DNA of 38,779 bases from Streptomyces sp. LS1784. Its GTDB lineage: Bacteria; Actinomycetota; Actinomycetes; Streptomycetales; Streptomycetaceae. Below are positions 1 through 7,701 of this stretch, piece by piece. Location of the stretch: the NCBI RefSeq assembly GCF_020103755.1, contig NZ_JAHSQD010000019.1, positions 1 through 38,779 on the forward strand. Reading direction: 5' to 3'. Position 1 is the first letter of the stretch, and every line of letters begins with the position of its first letter. The position numbers and the translations under genes are program-made. The notes beneath the pieces were generated by a model, which was not told the DNA's origin, made no database searches, and was given only the letters and a program-made list of their open reading frames with translations.

Positions 1-1
1 C

Positions 2-391
2 GCCGGCTCCGCGGCGGCCCACGCCGTCCCCGGTGCGCAGCCGGCGACCGGCGGGCCCGGCGCCCAGACCGTGACGGGGGTCCGTTCGGTCCGCCCGGCC
101 GCGCGCGGCATCTCCGTCGACACCGAGCGGCGCAACGCTTATGTCGACGGGCGGTTGCTCGACCTCACCTACCTGGAGTTCGAGCTGCTGGCCCACCTCA
201 CCGATCACCCGCAGCGGGTGCACACCCGGGACCACCTGGTCTCCGCGGTCTGGGGCTACGGCCACGTCGGGGACGGGCGGACGGTCGACGTGCACGTCGC
301 CAGGCTGCGCCGCAAGCTCGGACCGGCCTACCGGGACACCATCGTGACGGTCCGCCGGGTCGGCTACAAGTACACCCCGGCCACGGTCTGA
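2..391 (+). CDS. Winged-helix (OmpR/PhoB-type) DNA-binding protein, 5' partial
   Basis: The reading frame is open to the left edge, so the gene probably begins outside the window. A GTG at 71 is an alternative start but has no ribosome-binding site. The first 30 or so codons give an Ala/Pro/Gly-rich stretch. The last 90 residues are a transcriptional-regulator winged helix: a T-Y-L-E-F-E-L-L-A segment, the recognition region around VHTRDHLVSAVWGY, then RTVDVHVARLRRKLG and the wing RRVGYKYTP. This is the DNA-binding half of OmpR/PhoB response regulators. No receiver domain is visible here. Streptomyces has both true response regulators and orphan winged-helix proteins with low-complexity N-termini, and the visible part fits the second better. 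Its target cannot be inferred. Confidence 0.8.
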   Translation, partial: AGSAAAHAVPGAQPATGGPGAQTVTGVRSVRPAARGISVDTERRNAYVDGRLLDLTYLEFELLAHLTDHPQRVHTRDHLVSAVWGYGHVGDGRTVDVHVARLRRKLGPAYRDTIVTVRRVGYKYTPATV

Positions 392-463
392 GGGCCGGTC
401 TGAGGGCTGGTCTGACAGCCGGTCCGAAGACGGATCCGACGTTCGGCCTGAAGGCCGGTCGCC
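392..463. repeat. Degenerate 12-nt tandem repeat after the winged-helix gene
   Basis: About six imperfect 12-nt units (gggccggtctga, gggctggtctga, cagccggtccga and so on) begin directly after the stop codon. Each unit ends in TGA or a TGA-like triplet, so the frame meets several further stops. No function is evident. The rest of the gap, to 541, shows nothing recognisable. Confidence 0.5.
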
Positions 464-541
464 GACGGTCGGTCGAAGCGGCGGGCCACTCGTCCTGACG
501 TGGACGGGCGGCCCGCTGCTCCGCCGTGTTCCGGTGGACCG

Positions 542-1324
542 TCAGGAGCGCTGGTCCGGCGGAAGCAGGAGGACGGCGAGGGCGTCGGCGCAGCTGCGGG
601 CGTGGCCGAGGAACCGGTCCAGCCGGTCGTCGGTGAGGTGCGCGGGCGTCGAGCGGACCGCCAGGGCGAACCGGGCCTGCCCGGCGCCGTCCAGGACGGG
701 TACGGCCACCGTCCGCACCCCGGCGGCCGACTCGCCGTCGTTGAGGGCGTACCCGGCCGCCCGGACTTTCGCCAACTCCTCCTCCAGGGCGGACGGTTCG
801 GTGATCGTGCGGTCGGTGAACGGCGTCAGCGGGCCGAGTGTCGACGGTGCCGTCGCGCCCGGGCGGGGCCAGGCCAGCAGGACCTTGCCGAGCGCTGTGG
901 AGTGCAGTGGGCGGCGCAGGCCCAGTCCGGTGTCCGGGCGGACCGAGCCTCCGACCAGGATCACCGCGTGCGCGCCGCTGCGGATCGCCAGATCGGCCGT
1001 CGCCTTGGTGCGCCGGGACAGCAGCTCAAGCTCGGGCCCGGCGAGGTGCAGCCCGCGCTGGTGGAAGGTGAGCTGGCCGAGTTCGGCGACGGCCGGACCG
1101 AGCCGGTAGCGCGCGGTCTGTTCGTCCTGCTCCAGGAATCCGGCGCTGACCAGCGTGCGGGCCAGCCGGTGCGCGGTGGAGACCGACAGGCCCATCCGGC
1201 GGGCCAGGTCCGAGGCGCTCAGGTCGGGGCCGTTGTCGTGGAAGCAGTGCAGCAGTCCGAGCGCGCGCTGGACGGCCTGCGCACCGGCCGGCGGACTCTG
1301 GACGGCGGTGGCGGCCTCGGCCAT
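542..1324 (-). CDS. IclR-family transcriptional regulator
   Basis: This 260-residue protein has an N-terminal winged helix (about residues 15-80: AVQRALGLLHCF, SASDLARRMGLSVSTAHRLARTL) followed by the IclR effector-binding domain, which includes the RRPLHSTALGKVLLA segment. The ATG at 1324 is chosen because a GAGGTG ribosome-binding site lies just before it. The frame stays open for about 115 more codons upstream, but that part is low-complexity and runs into the divergent promoter. The gene diverges from the organosulfur cluster. IclR proteins often control the adjacent catabolic operon, so this is a candidate regulator of it. That is inference from position only; ligand and target are unknown. 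Confidence 0.85.
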   Translation of the reverse strand: MAEAATAVQSPPAGAQAVQRALGLLHCFHDNGPDLSASDLARRMGLSVSTAHRLARTLVSAGFLEQDEQTARYRLGPAVAELGQLTFHQRGLHLAGPELELLSRRTKATADLAIRSGAHAVILVGGSVRPDTGLGLRRPLHSTALGKVLLAWPRPGATAPSTLGPLTPFTDRTITEPSALEEELAKVRAAGYALNDGESAAGVRTVAVPVLDGAGQARFALAVRSTPAHLTDDRLDRFLGHARSCADALAVLLLPPDQRS

Positions 1325-1567
1325 GGCACCTCGCGTTTCGGTTCGGGACTCCGGACGGGCGGCCGGAAGCGGTCTCAGCGTAGGGCAGACGGTGCTGCGG
1401 GAATGTGTCGACGACGTTGCAATGGAATGGCTTTGATGAACAACTGATCCCACCATGTGGCAAAGGCTTGCCTCCGGCTCACCTGCCGTGGAACGCTCCT
1501 TGCATCGCGCCGGACGGCCACTCGGGCCTGGCGGCGATTGCCCCGACTCCACGGAAGGAGAAGCACC

Positions 1568-1612
1568 GTGACGTCCCACCGGTGTCTCCCCTCCCGTGCG
1601 TGTTGTCGCTGA
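1568..1612 (+). CDS. Cys-rich leader peptide of the organosulfur operon
   Basis: This 14-codon ORF, MTSHRCLPSRACCR, starts at a GTG preceded by AAGGAG with 7 nt spacing, the best ribosome-binding site in the region. Three of the 14 codons are Cys, including a Cys-Cys pair near the end, and all three use TGT, the rare Cys codon in this GC-rich genome. It ends 143 nt before the desulfinase start. Short Cys-rich ORFs upstream of sulfur-acquisition genes are known in actinobacteria as cysteine-responsive attenuators: ribosome stalling at Cys codons under starvation changes downstream expression. Composition, position and signal strength fit that role here. The ORF was missed by length cut-offs. 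Function is inferred. Confidence 0.75.
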   Translation: MTSHRCLPSRACCR

Positions 1613-1667
1613 CCGAACGTCTTCCGCGCCGCCTGCCCCTTTCCTGCATCGTGGCGCACAACTCCCT

Positions 1668-1697
1668 TGCACACCAGGCCCAGTGGGCCGCCGTGCA
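1668..1697 (+). promoter_or_regulatory. Hairpin between leader peptide and desulfinase gene
   Basis: A nested inverted repeat lies in the leader: outer arms TGCAC (1668-1672) and GTGCA (1693-1697), inner arms GGCC (1677-1680) and GGCC (1686-1689). It starts 55 nt after the leader-peptide stop and ends 58 nt before the desulfinase start. This is where an attenuator structure would be expected. No U-tract follows, so if it acts, it probably does so through translation or Rho access rather than intrinsic termination. An anti-structure pairing partner was not established. Confidence 0.35.
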
Positions 1698-1755
1698 GGT
1701 AATCGACACCCAGTTTCTCCGGCTGCCGTCGGAGCCCCGTGGAGGACCGACTCCG

Positions 1756-2841
1756 TTGTCCAGTCGTACCCGGAACGCTTCCGTGCTTCCCGACACCCTC
1801 TGGTTCACCCGCTGTCCGGTGCCCACCGCGACCGGGATCGCCGCCGACCAGGGTTGGCTCGCCCGCGAGTTCGCCGCCGACGGCATCGCGGTCCGCTCGC
1901 TGCAGGACGCTCCGCCCGAAGTGGCCGCGGACCACCACTACACCCACGCGCTGACGGGCCTGTTCCGGGAGGGCGGCAACGTCCCGGCGCTGTGGGCCCG
2001 TTCGCGCGGTGAGGCGACCAGGCTGATCGGCCTCACCTGGATCGAGGAGCGCCAGGCGGTGCTGGTGCGGGCCGGTAGCGGCATCACCGAACCCGGGCAG
2101 CTGCGCGGGCTGCGGCTGGCGATCCCCCGTCATGACATCGGCATCGACTTCTGGCGGGCGATGGCGCTGGCCGGCTTCCGTGGCGCCCTCGGGCTCGCGG
2201 GCCTCACCCTGGCGGACGCCGAACCGGTGGACATTCCCGGCGCCCCGGACGGCGCGCAGTGGTCCGCCGAGCTGGCCGCGCTGCGGCGCGGCACGGTGGA
2301 CGCGGTGTACGTGAAGGGGGCGCTCGCCGTCGAGGCGGCCCGCCGGATCGGCGCGGAGGTGGCCGTGGAACTGGACGCGGCGCCGGACCGCAGGGTCCGG
2401 GTCAACAACGGCACGCCTCGGCCGATCACCGTCCACCAGCGGCTGCTGGACGAGCGGCCCGAGCTGGTCGCCCGTTTCCTCGCCGTGCTGCTGGAGGCCG
2501 CCGACTGGGCGGCGGAGCACCCGGAGGAGGTGGTCCGGATCCTGCAGGCCGAGACCGGCGCCGGGGCCGAGGGCGTCGCCGGGGCCTACGCGCCGGGCAG
2601 CCACCGCACCCTGCACCTGGACCTGTCGGCGGAGCGGCTGGAGTTGCTGGCGATGCAGGAACGATTCCTCGGAGAGCAGGGCTTCCTCGCCGCGCCGGTG
2701 GACGTCCAGGCGTGGGCCGACCCGGAGCCGCTTCGTGCGGCCCGCGAGCTGCTGCGCGAGCGGCGTGCGCGCGCCGGTGCCGATGCTGAGGCGGTTGCCG
2801 GAGCCGGTGCCGGCGCTGTTCGAATCACAGACTTCGGATAA
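1756..2841 (+). CDS. DszB-like sulfinate desulfinase / SsuA-fold protein
   Basis: This protein has the substrate-binding-protein fold of the NMT1/SsuA superfamily but resembles the biodesulfurisation enzyme DszB (2'-hydroxybiphenyl-2-sulfinate desulfinase). Near the N-terminus it has RCPVPTATG, matching the DszB region that carries the catalytic Cys. Downstream it has H61...R71-x-G-G74, with the same spacing as the DszB catalytic His, Arg and Gly (H60, R70, G73). Cys20 is the only cysteine in the protein. No signal peptide is present, which fits a cytoplasmic enzyme. The TTG at 1756 is chosen because GGAGGA lies 9 nt upstream; this gives 361 residues, against 365 for DszB. A longer frame from 1405 would run through the leader region. 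The gene heads an SsuABCD-like set, so it probably releases sulfite from a sulfinate. The substrate is unknown. Confidence 0.72.
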   Translation: MSSRTRNASVLPDTLWFTRCPVPTATGIAADQGWLAREFAADGIAVRSLQDAPPEVAADHHYTHALTGLFREGGNVPALWARSRGEATRLIGLTWIEERQAVLVRAGSGITEPGQLRGLRLAIPRHDIGIDFWRAMALAGFRGALGLAGLTLADAEPVDIPGAPDGAQWSAELAALRRGTVDAVYVKGALAVEAARRIGAEVAVELDAAPDRRVRVNNGTPRPITVHQRLLDERPELVARFLAVLLEAADWAAEHPEEVVRILQAETGAGAEGVAGAYAPGSHRTLHLDLSAERLELLAMQERFLGEQGFLAAPVDVQAWADPEPLRAARELLRERRARAGADAEAVAGAGAGAVRITDFG

Positions 2842-2890
2842 CAGCCTTCAGCTAACAGATTTCGAAAGTTGTCAGCTGTCGGCTGTCATC
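2837..2890. repeat. Intergenic palindromic element, TTTCGAAA core (copy A)
   Basis: An imperfect inverted repeat is exactly centred between 2863 and 2864, on TTTCGAAA (2860-2867). Outer arms GATAACAGCC-like (2837-2846) and GGCTGTCATC (2881-2890) pair with G-U wobble, and middle arms centre on CAGCT/AGCTG. It begins at the stop codon of the desulfinase gene and ends 21 nt before the next start, so it lies between two co-directional genes. The same core recurs near 7747 and 15657. Confidence 0.75.
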
Positions 2891-2911
2891 TGTCACTTGT
2901 TTGGAGAGCCC

Positions 2912-3940
2912 GTGAAGACCCCCCGCCTCGCCCTCGCCGCGACCGCGCTGCTCGCCTCCACCGCCCTGGCCGCCTGCGGCTCGTCCGCCGACGGGGCCAA
3001 GGCCTCCGCCGGAGACGGGGCCGGCGGCAAGGCCGACGTGGTGCTCCGGCTGCCCGACCCCGGCAACAACGGCTTCCTCGCCCGCGGCAAGAAGGACGGC
3101 TCACTGGACCGGGCCCTGGCCGTCGTCCACGCCAAGGTCGCCTGGACCGGCAGCGCCGGCCCCTTCGCCCCCGCCGCCCAGGCCCTCTCCGCCGACCAAC
3201 TGGACGTCGCCCAGGGCTCGATCACCTCGGCCGTCGCCGCGCTGGCCCAGAAGCCCGGCTTCAAGCTGTTCGCCCAGACCGCGCCCGACGGCGTCGGCGA
3301 GGGAATCCTGGTGAAGAACGACTCGCCCATCAAGTCCGTCCAGGACCTCGTCGGCCGGAAGGTCGCCGTCTCCCAGGGCGGCACCAGCGAGTACCTGCTG
3401 CTCAAGGCGCTGGCGAAGAACGGCGTCCCGGCCGACAAGGTGGAGCGGGTCTACCTGCGTGCCGACCAGACCTCCGGGGTCTTCAACTCCGGGCAGGTGG
3501 AAGCCTGGGCGACCTGGAACACCTTCTCGACGCCCGCCATCGCCAACGCCGGTGCGCACTTCCTGGTCAACGGCCAGGAGGTCGGCTCCGACAACTACGC
3601 CGTCTGGGCGGTGCGCAACGGCTTCGCCGACAAGCACCCCGAGGTGGTCAAGGCCTTCTACACCTACCTGCGGGACAACGGCGAGAAGGAGAAGGCCGAC
3701 CCGGCCGGCTACCTCAACGTGTTCACCGATGCCGGCCCGACCGCCGTCACCCCCGCCGAGAAGGTCGTCGCAGTGAACGTCAGCAGGCAGGGCGCCCCGG
3801 CCGGCGCCATCTCCGACGCCGACATCGCCCGCTTCGGGACGGTCGCCCAGTTCTTCGCCGACCAGAACGTCACCAAGCAACTGGTGGACGTCAAGCCGTA
3901 CCTGATCGACGTCAACAAGCTCGGGGACGGTGCCAAGTGA
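2912..3940 (+). CDS. Sulfonate/organosulfur ABC transporter substrate-binding lipoprotein
   Basis: This 342-residue SsuA/TauA/NrtA-type solute-binding protein has a lipoprotein signal peptide: KTPR, a hydrophobic stretch, then the lipobox LAAC at about residues 19-22. That Cys is its only cysteine. The mature part has typical family segments such as DVAQGSITSAVAALAQ, IKSVQDLVGRKVAVSQGGTSE and QVEAWATWNTFS. It starts at GTG 2912 with GGAGAG upstream. It would sit on the outer face of the membrane and deliver an organosulfur compound to the permease encoded next, whose start overlaps this gene's stop. A long palindromic element lies just upstream. The substrate class (sulfonate or sulfinate) is inferred from the neighbouring SsuD and DszB-like genes. 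Confidence 0.85.
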   Translation: MKTPRLALAATALLASTALAACGSSADGAKASAGDGAGGKADVVLRLPDPGNNGFLARGKKDGSLDRALAVVHAKVAWTGSAGPFAPAAQALSADQLDVAQGSITSAVAALAQKPGFKLFAQTAPDGVGEGILVKNDSPIKSVQDLVGRKVAVSQGGTSEYLLLKALAKNGVPADKVERVYLRADQTSGVFNSGQVEAWATWNTFSTPAIANAGAHFLVNGQEVGSDNYAVWAVRNGFADKHPEVVKAFYTYLRDNGEKEKADPAGYLNVFTDAGPTAVTPAEKVVAVNVSRQGAPAGAISDADIARFGTVAQFFADQNVTKQLVDVKPYLIDVNKLGDGAK

Positions 3941-4803
3941 TCGCCGCAAGCGCGGAGTTCGCGCCCGCCGACACCCGGGCGGCGCTGGACGCCGGTCTGG
4001 TCGCCCCGCAGAGCCGGCGGCGCCGGCCGCGCCCCCGCGCGCTCGCCGTGACCCTGCGGACCATCGGTCCGCTCGCCCTGATCGGCGGCTGGGCCATCGC
4101 CTCCGCCACCGGCGCACTCACCCAGGACGTGCTCGCCTCGCCCACTCAGGTCGCCCAGGCCGTCGGGGAGTTGTGGGGAAACGGCCAGTTGACCGACGCC
4201 CTGTCCGTCTCCCTCACCCGCGCCGGGCTCGGTCTGTTCCTCGGTGCGACCGCCGGACTGGTGCTCGGCGTGGTCACCGGATTCACCCGCCTCGGCGAGG
4301 AGTTGCTCGACTCCGCGATCCAGGTCCTGCGCACCGTACCGTTCCTGGCCCTCGTCCCACTGTTCATGGTGTGGTTCGGCATCACCGAGACCGCGAAGGT
4401 CGCCCTGATCGGGGTCGCCACCAGCTTCCCGATGTACGTGTCCGCCTCCGGCGGGGTCCGCAGTACCGACCGCAAGCTGGTCGAGGCGATGCGCAGCTTC
4501 GGCCTCGGCCGCTGGGCGATCGTGCGTACGGTCGTACTGCCCGGCGCGCTGCCCTCGCTGCTGTCCGGACTGCGCCTGTCGATGACGCTCAGCGTGATCG
4601 CCCTGATCGCCGCCGAGGAGATCAACTCGACCGAGGGCATCGGGTACTTGATGGCCCAGGCGCAGAACTACTCGCGTACCGACGTCCTCGCCGTCTGCAT
4701 CCTGATCTACGGGCTGCTCGGCCTCGGCGCCGACGGCATCGTCCGAGTCCTGGAGCGCGTGCTGATGCCGTGGCGCCAGGCCGTCCCGGGAGCGGCCCGA
4801 TGA
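3937..4803 (+). CDS. ssuC: Sulfonate-type ABC transporter permease (SsuC-like)
   Basis: This 288-residue BPD-type integral membrane permease has about six hydrophobic segments and the cytoplasmic EAA loop, EAMRSFGLGRWAIVRTVVLP, which contacts the ATPase. The hydrophilic N-terminal 35 residues end in a basic patch. The GTG start overlaps the stop of the binding-protein gene, and its own stop overlaps the ATPase start, so the three transporter genes are translationally coupled. The gene has little cysteine (one residue). The family handles sulfonates, taurine, nitrate and related anions. The neighbouring SsuD monooxygenase favours sulfonates. Confidence 0.88.
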   Translation: MIAASAEFAPADTRAALDAGLVAPQSRRRRPRPRALAVTLRTIGPLALIGGWAIASATGALTQDVLASPTQVAQAVGELWGNGQLTDALSVSLTRAGLGLFLGATAGLVLGVVTGFTRLGEELLDSAIQVLRTVPFLALVPLFMVWFGITETAKVALIGVATSFPMYVSASGGVRSTDRKLVEAMRSFGLGRWAIVRTVVLPGALPSLLSGLRLSMTLSVIALIAAEEINSTEGIGYLMAQAQNYSRTDVLAVCILIYGLLGLGADGIVRVLERVLMPWRQAVPGAAR

Positions 4804-5567
4804 CCGCCGACACATCCACCACCGCCACGCTCTCCCCCTCTTCGCTCCCTTCCCCCTCGGTGTCCGAGGAGGCGGTGCCGGCCGTCCATCTGCGCGGTCT
4901 GCGCCGGGTGTTCGGCACCCGGGCCGTGCTCGACGGGGTCGACCTCTCCATCGCCCGCGGGGAGTTCGTCGCCCTGCTGGGCGCCAGCGGGACCGGCAAG
5001 ACCACGCTGCTGCGGATCCTCGGGGCGCTCGACCGGGCGGACGAGGGCACCGTGCTCGTCCCGCCGGTCCGTACCGTGGTGTTCCAGGAGCCCCGGCTGA
5101 TGCCGTCCAAGCGGGTGCTGGCCAACGTCACGGTCGGCCTGCCGCGGGGCGCCGCGACCCGGGAGACCGGGCTGAAGGCGCTCGCCGAGGTCGGCCTGGA
5201 GCGGCACGCCGAGGCCTGGCCGGCCACCCTCTCGGGCGGCGAGGCGCAGCGCGTGGCGCTCGCCCGGGCGCTCGTTCGGGAGCCGCAACTCCTTCTGCTC
5301 GACGAACCGTTCGCCGCGCTGGACGCACTCACCCGGCTGCGCATGCAGGACCTCGTCGGCGACCTGGTGCGCCGCCACCGCCCGGCGGTGCTGCTGGTCA
5401 CCCACGACGTGGACGAGGCCGTACGGCTCGCCGACCGGGTCGTGGTGCTGCGCGAGGGCCTGTTCGCGCGGGACGAAGCCGTCACCGTCCAGCGCCCGCG
5501 CGACCCGGCGGATCCTGCCTTCGCCGACTTGCGGCGCCGCCTGCTCACCGACCTCGGCGTCCACTGA
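4800..5567 (+). CDS. ssuB: Sulfonate-type ABC transporter ATP-binding protein (SsuB-like)
   Basis: This 255-residue cytoplasmic ATPase energises the SsuC-like permease. Walker A GASGTGKTT is at residues 61-69, then the Q-loop VVFQEPRLMP, signature LSGGEAQRVALARAL, Walker B LLLLDEPFAALD and H-loop LLVTHD. It shows the NrtD/SsuB pattern and is short (no regulatory C-terminal domain). The first 25 residues are a Ser/Thr/Pro-rich extension. Start and upstream stop overlap as ATGA at 4800-4803. The protein has no cysteine. Confidence 0.9.
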   Translation: MTADTSTTATLSPSSLPSPSVSEEAVPAVHLRGLRRVFGTRAVLDGVDLSIARGEFVALLGASGTGKTTLLRILGALDRADEGTVLVPPVRTVVFQEPRLMPSKRVLANVTVGLPRGAATRETGLKALAEVGLERHAEAWPATLSGGEAQRVALARALVREPQLLLLDEPFAALDALTRLRMQDLVGDLVRRHRPAVLLVTHDVDEAVRLADRVVVLREGLFARDEAVTVQRPRDPADPAFADLRRRLLTDLGVH

Positions 5568-5654
5568 CGTCCGTGATCCCCCCTGAATGCCCCGGCATTT
5601 CCCTGATTCCCCTGACTCCCGACAAACCAAGCCCGCACCACCGGAGTTGACCAG

Positions 5655-6560
5655 ATGACCGTCACCCTCGGCGTCCACGCCAGCAACCCCTCGCTCTACT
5701 ACCTCGCCCGACTCCCGTACCTGGACGAGGAACTGGCCCCGCTCGGCGAGACCGGCGCCTTCCACCACTACGCGGACGGCACCCGCACCGGCCCGCTGCT
5801 CGCCGAGGGTGTCATCGACTTCGGCGGCACCGGCTCCACCCCGCCGATCACCGCCCAGGCGGCCGGTCACGACCTGGTCTACGCGGTGGTCTCGGCACCC
5901 CGCCCGGACCACGGCGCCCTGCTGGTGTCGGACTCCGGCCCGGTGCGGACGGTCGCGGACCTCAAGGGCACCACCGTCGTCCTCGCCGTGGGCTCCTGGC
6001 AGACCCACCTGCTCGCCAAGGCCCTGCACGCACAGGGGCTTTCGTACGGCGAGGACGTCACCCCGGCGCGCCCGGCGGCCGGTGAGGACCAGGCCCGGAG
6101 GCTGCGCGACGGCGAGATCGCAGGCTGGATCGCCCAGGGCGCCGAACTCGCCGCCGCCCGCCGCAGCGGGGAGTTCCGGGAGCTGATCCGCACCGGCGAC
6201 GTCATCGCCGACCGCTCGGTGTTCTTCACCCGCCGGGACTTCGCGACCGAGCGCCCCGAGGTGGTTGCCGCGATCGTGACCGCACTGCGCCGGGCGGATG
6301 CCTGGGCGGCCGCCAACCCGGCCGAGGCCGCCGCGATCGCCGCCGAGGAGCTGGGCGGCACGGCCGCCGACTGGCAGTCCGCGCTGGGTGCACTGCCCTG
6401 GCAGCTGGAGCCCGCCACCGCCGGGTTCGTCGCCGAGCAGCAGGAGGCCGCGAACATCTTCCACGGTGTGGGCTTCATCGACCGGGCGCTGACCGTCTCC
6501 GACGCCCACCTCCCCGCGCTGGAGGCCCCGGTGGCCGCCGCGCTCGCGAAGGCGGTCTGA
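5655..6560 (+). CDS. SsuA-like substrate-binding protein without export signal
   Basis: This 301-residue protein has the NMT1/SsuA binding-protein fold. The segment VIDFGGTGSTPPITAQAAG matches the SsuA ligand-site motif, and VADLKGTTVVLAVGSWQTHL the following lobe. It starts MTVTLGVHASNPSLYYL at an ATG with GGAG upstream, directly in the first beta strand, so there is no signal peptide or lipobox and it should be cytoplasmic. It contains no cysteine and only the initiator methionine. Its stop is 3 nt before the SsuD-like gene, so the two are probably coupled. Unlike the desulfinase homologue at 1756, it lacks the Cys-His-Arg set. It may be an intracellular binding or feeder protein for the monooxygenase, or a non-Cys enzyme. 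The role is unproven. Confidence 0.75.
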   Translation: MTVTLGVHASNPSLYYLARLPYLDEELAPLGETGAFHHYADGTRTGPLLAEGVIDFGGTGSTPPITAQAAGHDLVYAVVSAPRPDHGALLVSDSGPVRTVADLKGTTVVLAVGSWQTHLLAKALHAQGLSYGEDVTPARPAAGEDQARRLRDGEIAGWIAQGAELAAARRSGEFRELIRTGDVIADRSVFFTRRDFATERPEVVAAIVTALRRADAWAAANPAEAAAIAAEELGGTAADWQSALGALPWQLEPATAGFVAEQQEAANIFHGVGFIDRALTVSDAHLPALEAPVAAALAKAV

Positions 6561-6563
6561 CCC

Positions 6564-7640
6564 GTGGCCTCCGAAGTCCTCTGGTACATCGTCCCGCGCG
6601 AGGGGCACTACCCCTGGGAACCGGCCGGTCGCCGCCCGGTGGACCTCCGTTACCTCCAGCAACTGGCCGGCACTGTCGAGCGGTTGGGCTATACCGGCGC
6701 CCTGCTCGCGACCGACCTGTACGACGTCTGGACGCTCGGCAGCGCGCTCGCGGCCGCCACCACCCCGGCCTTCAAACCGCTGCTGGCCGTCCACCCGGGG
6801 CTGGTCTCGCCCACCCTGCTGGCCAAGATGGCGCTCAGCTTCGACCACCTGCACGGCGGCCGGCTGCGCTTCAACGTGGTCAACGGATCGACCGCGCAGC
6901 TGCGCGAGTACGGCCTGGATGTCGAGCACGACGACCGCTACCGGCTCAGCGGCGAGTACTGGTCGATCGTGAAGCGCCTGACGGCGGGCGAAGTCTTCGA
7001 CCACAAGGGCGAGTTCTACGAGCTGAAGAACGCCGGTGCGAGTCTGCGCGACCTCCCCCCGGTGCAGCCCGGCGGCATCCCGCTCTGGTTCGGCGGCAGC
7101 TCGGCGGTCGGCATCGAGATGGCGGCCCAGCACGTGGACGTCTACCTGACCTGGGGTGAGCCGCCGCACCTGCTCAAGGAGAAGCTGGACCTGGTCCGTG
7201 AGCGCGCCGCCGCCCACGGGCGGAGCCTGCGGATCGGGCTGCGGCTGCACCTGATCGTCCGGGACACCGAGGACGAGGCCTGGGCGGCCGCCGACCGACT
7301 GCTGGACGTCACCAGCGAGGCGACCTACGCGCGCCGGCTGGGCGAGACGAAGGGGGAGGACGGGGTCGGCTGGCAGCGGCAGTTCCGCCAGCACGGCGGC
7401 AGGGTGCCGGCGCGGGCCCGGGAGCTGGAGGTCCACCCCAACCTCTGGCCGGGGATGAGCCTGTTCCGTCCCGGCCCGGGGACGGCGGTGGTCGGCTCGA
7501 CGGCCCAGGTGGTCGAGCGCCTGCAGGAGTTCGAGGCGCTGGGCGTCGACACCTTCATCCTCTCGGGCAACCCGCTGCTGGAGGAGGCCCACCGGGTTGC
7601 AGAAACGGTTCTGCCTGCCCTGGGTGTCAAGCGACCCTGA
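6564..7640 (+). CDS. ssuD: FMNH2-dependent alkanesulfonate monooxygenase (SsuD-like)
   Basis: This 358-residue luciferase-like flavin monooxygenase closely follows E. coli SsuD in its second half: YLTWGEPPHLLKEKLDLV, then IGLRLHLIVRDTEDEAW (containing the SsuD Arg/His pair), HPNLWPGMSLFRPGPGTA and DTFILSGNPLLEEAHRV. SsuD cleaves C1-C14 alkanesulfonates to aldehyde and sulfite with FMNH2 and O2. A flavin reductase partner (SsuE) is not in this window and must be supplied elsewhere. The protein has no cysteine at all, so the Cys near the E. coli active site is absent. The GTG at 6564 is 4 nt after the previous stop. It is the last gene of the cluster; a large palindrome follows. Confidence 0.88.
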   Translation: MASEVLWYIVPREGHYPWEPAGRRPVDLRYLQQLAGTVERLGYTGALLATDLYDVWTLGSALAAATTPAFKPLLAVHPGLVSPTLLAKMALSFDHLHGGRLRFNVVNGSTAQLREYGLDVEHDDRYRLSGEYWSIVKRLTAGEVFDHKGEFYELKNAGASLRDLPPVQPGGIPLWFGGSSAVGIEMAAQHVDVYLTWGEPPHLLKEKLDLVRERAAAHGRSLRIGLRLHLIVRDTEDEAWAAADRLLDVTSEATYARRLGETKGEDGVGWQRQFRQHGGRVPARARELEVHPNLWPGMSLFRPGPGTAVVGSTAQVVERLQEFEALGVDTFILSGNPLLEEAHRVAETVLPALGVKRP

Positions 7641-7701
7641 CGGGCCGGCGGGCGGGGCGGTGTCCGGTGTCCGGCCGCCGCCGGTCGGCGGATGGGCGGG
7701 C

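Noticed and set aside
1459..1472. GGCAA-aggc-TTGCC inverted repeat between the IclR and desulfinase genes, as an operator
   Set aside because: It has only 5-bp arms and no second copy was found, so it is too weak to list as a regulator site.
1405..1755. Upstream extension of the desulfinase gene to a GTG at 1405
   Set aside because: It reads through the divergent promoter and the Cys leader peptide, has no ribosome-binding site and low-complexity sequence. The TTG at 1756 has GGAGGA and gives the length of DszB.
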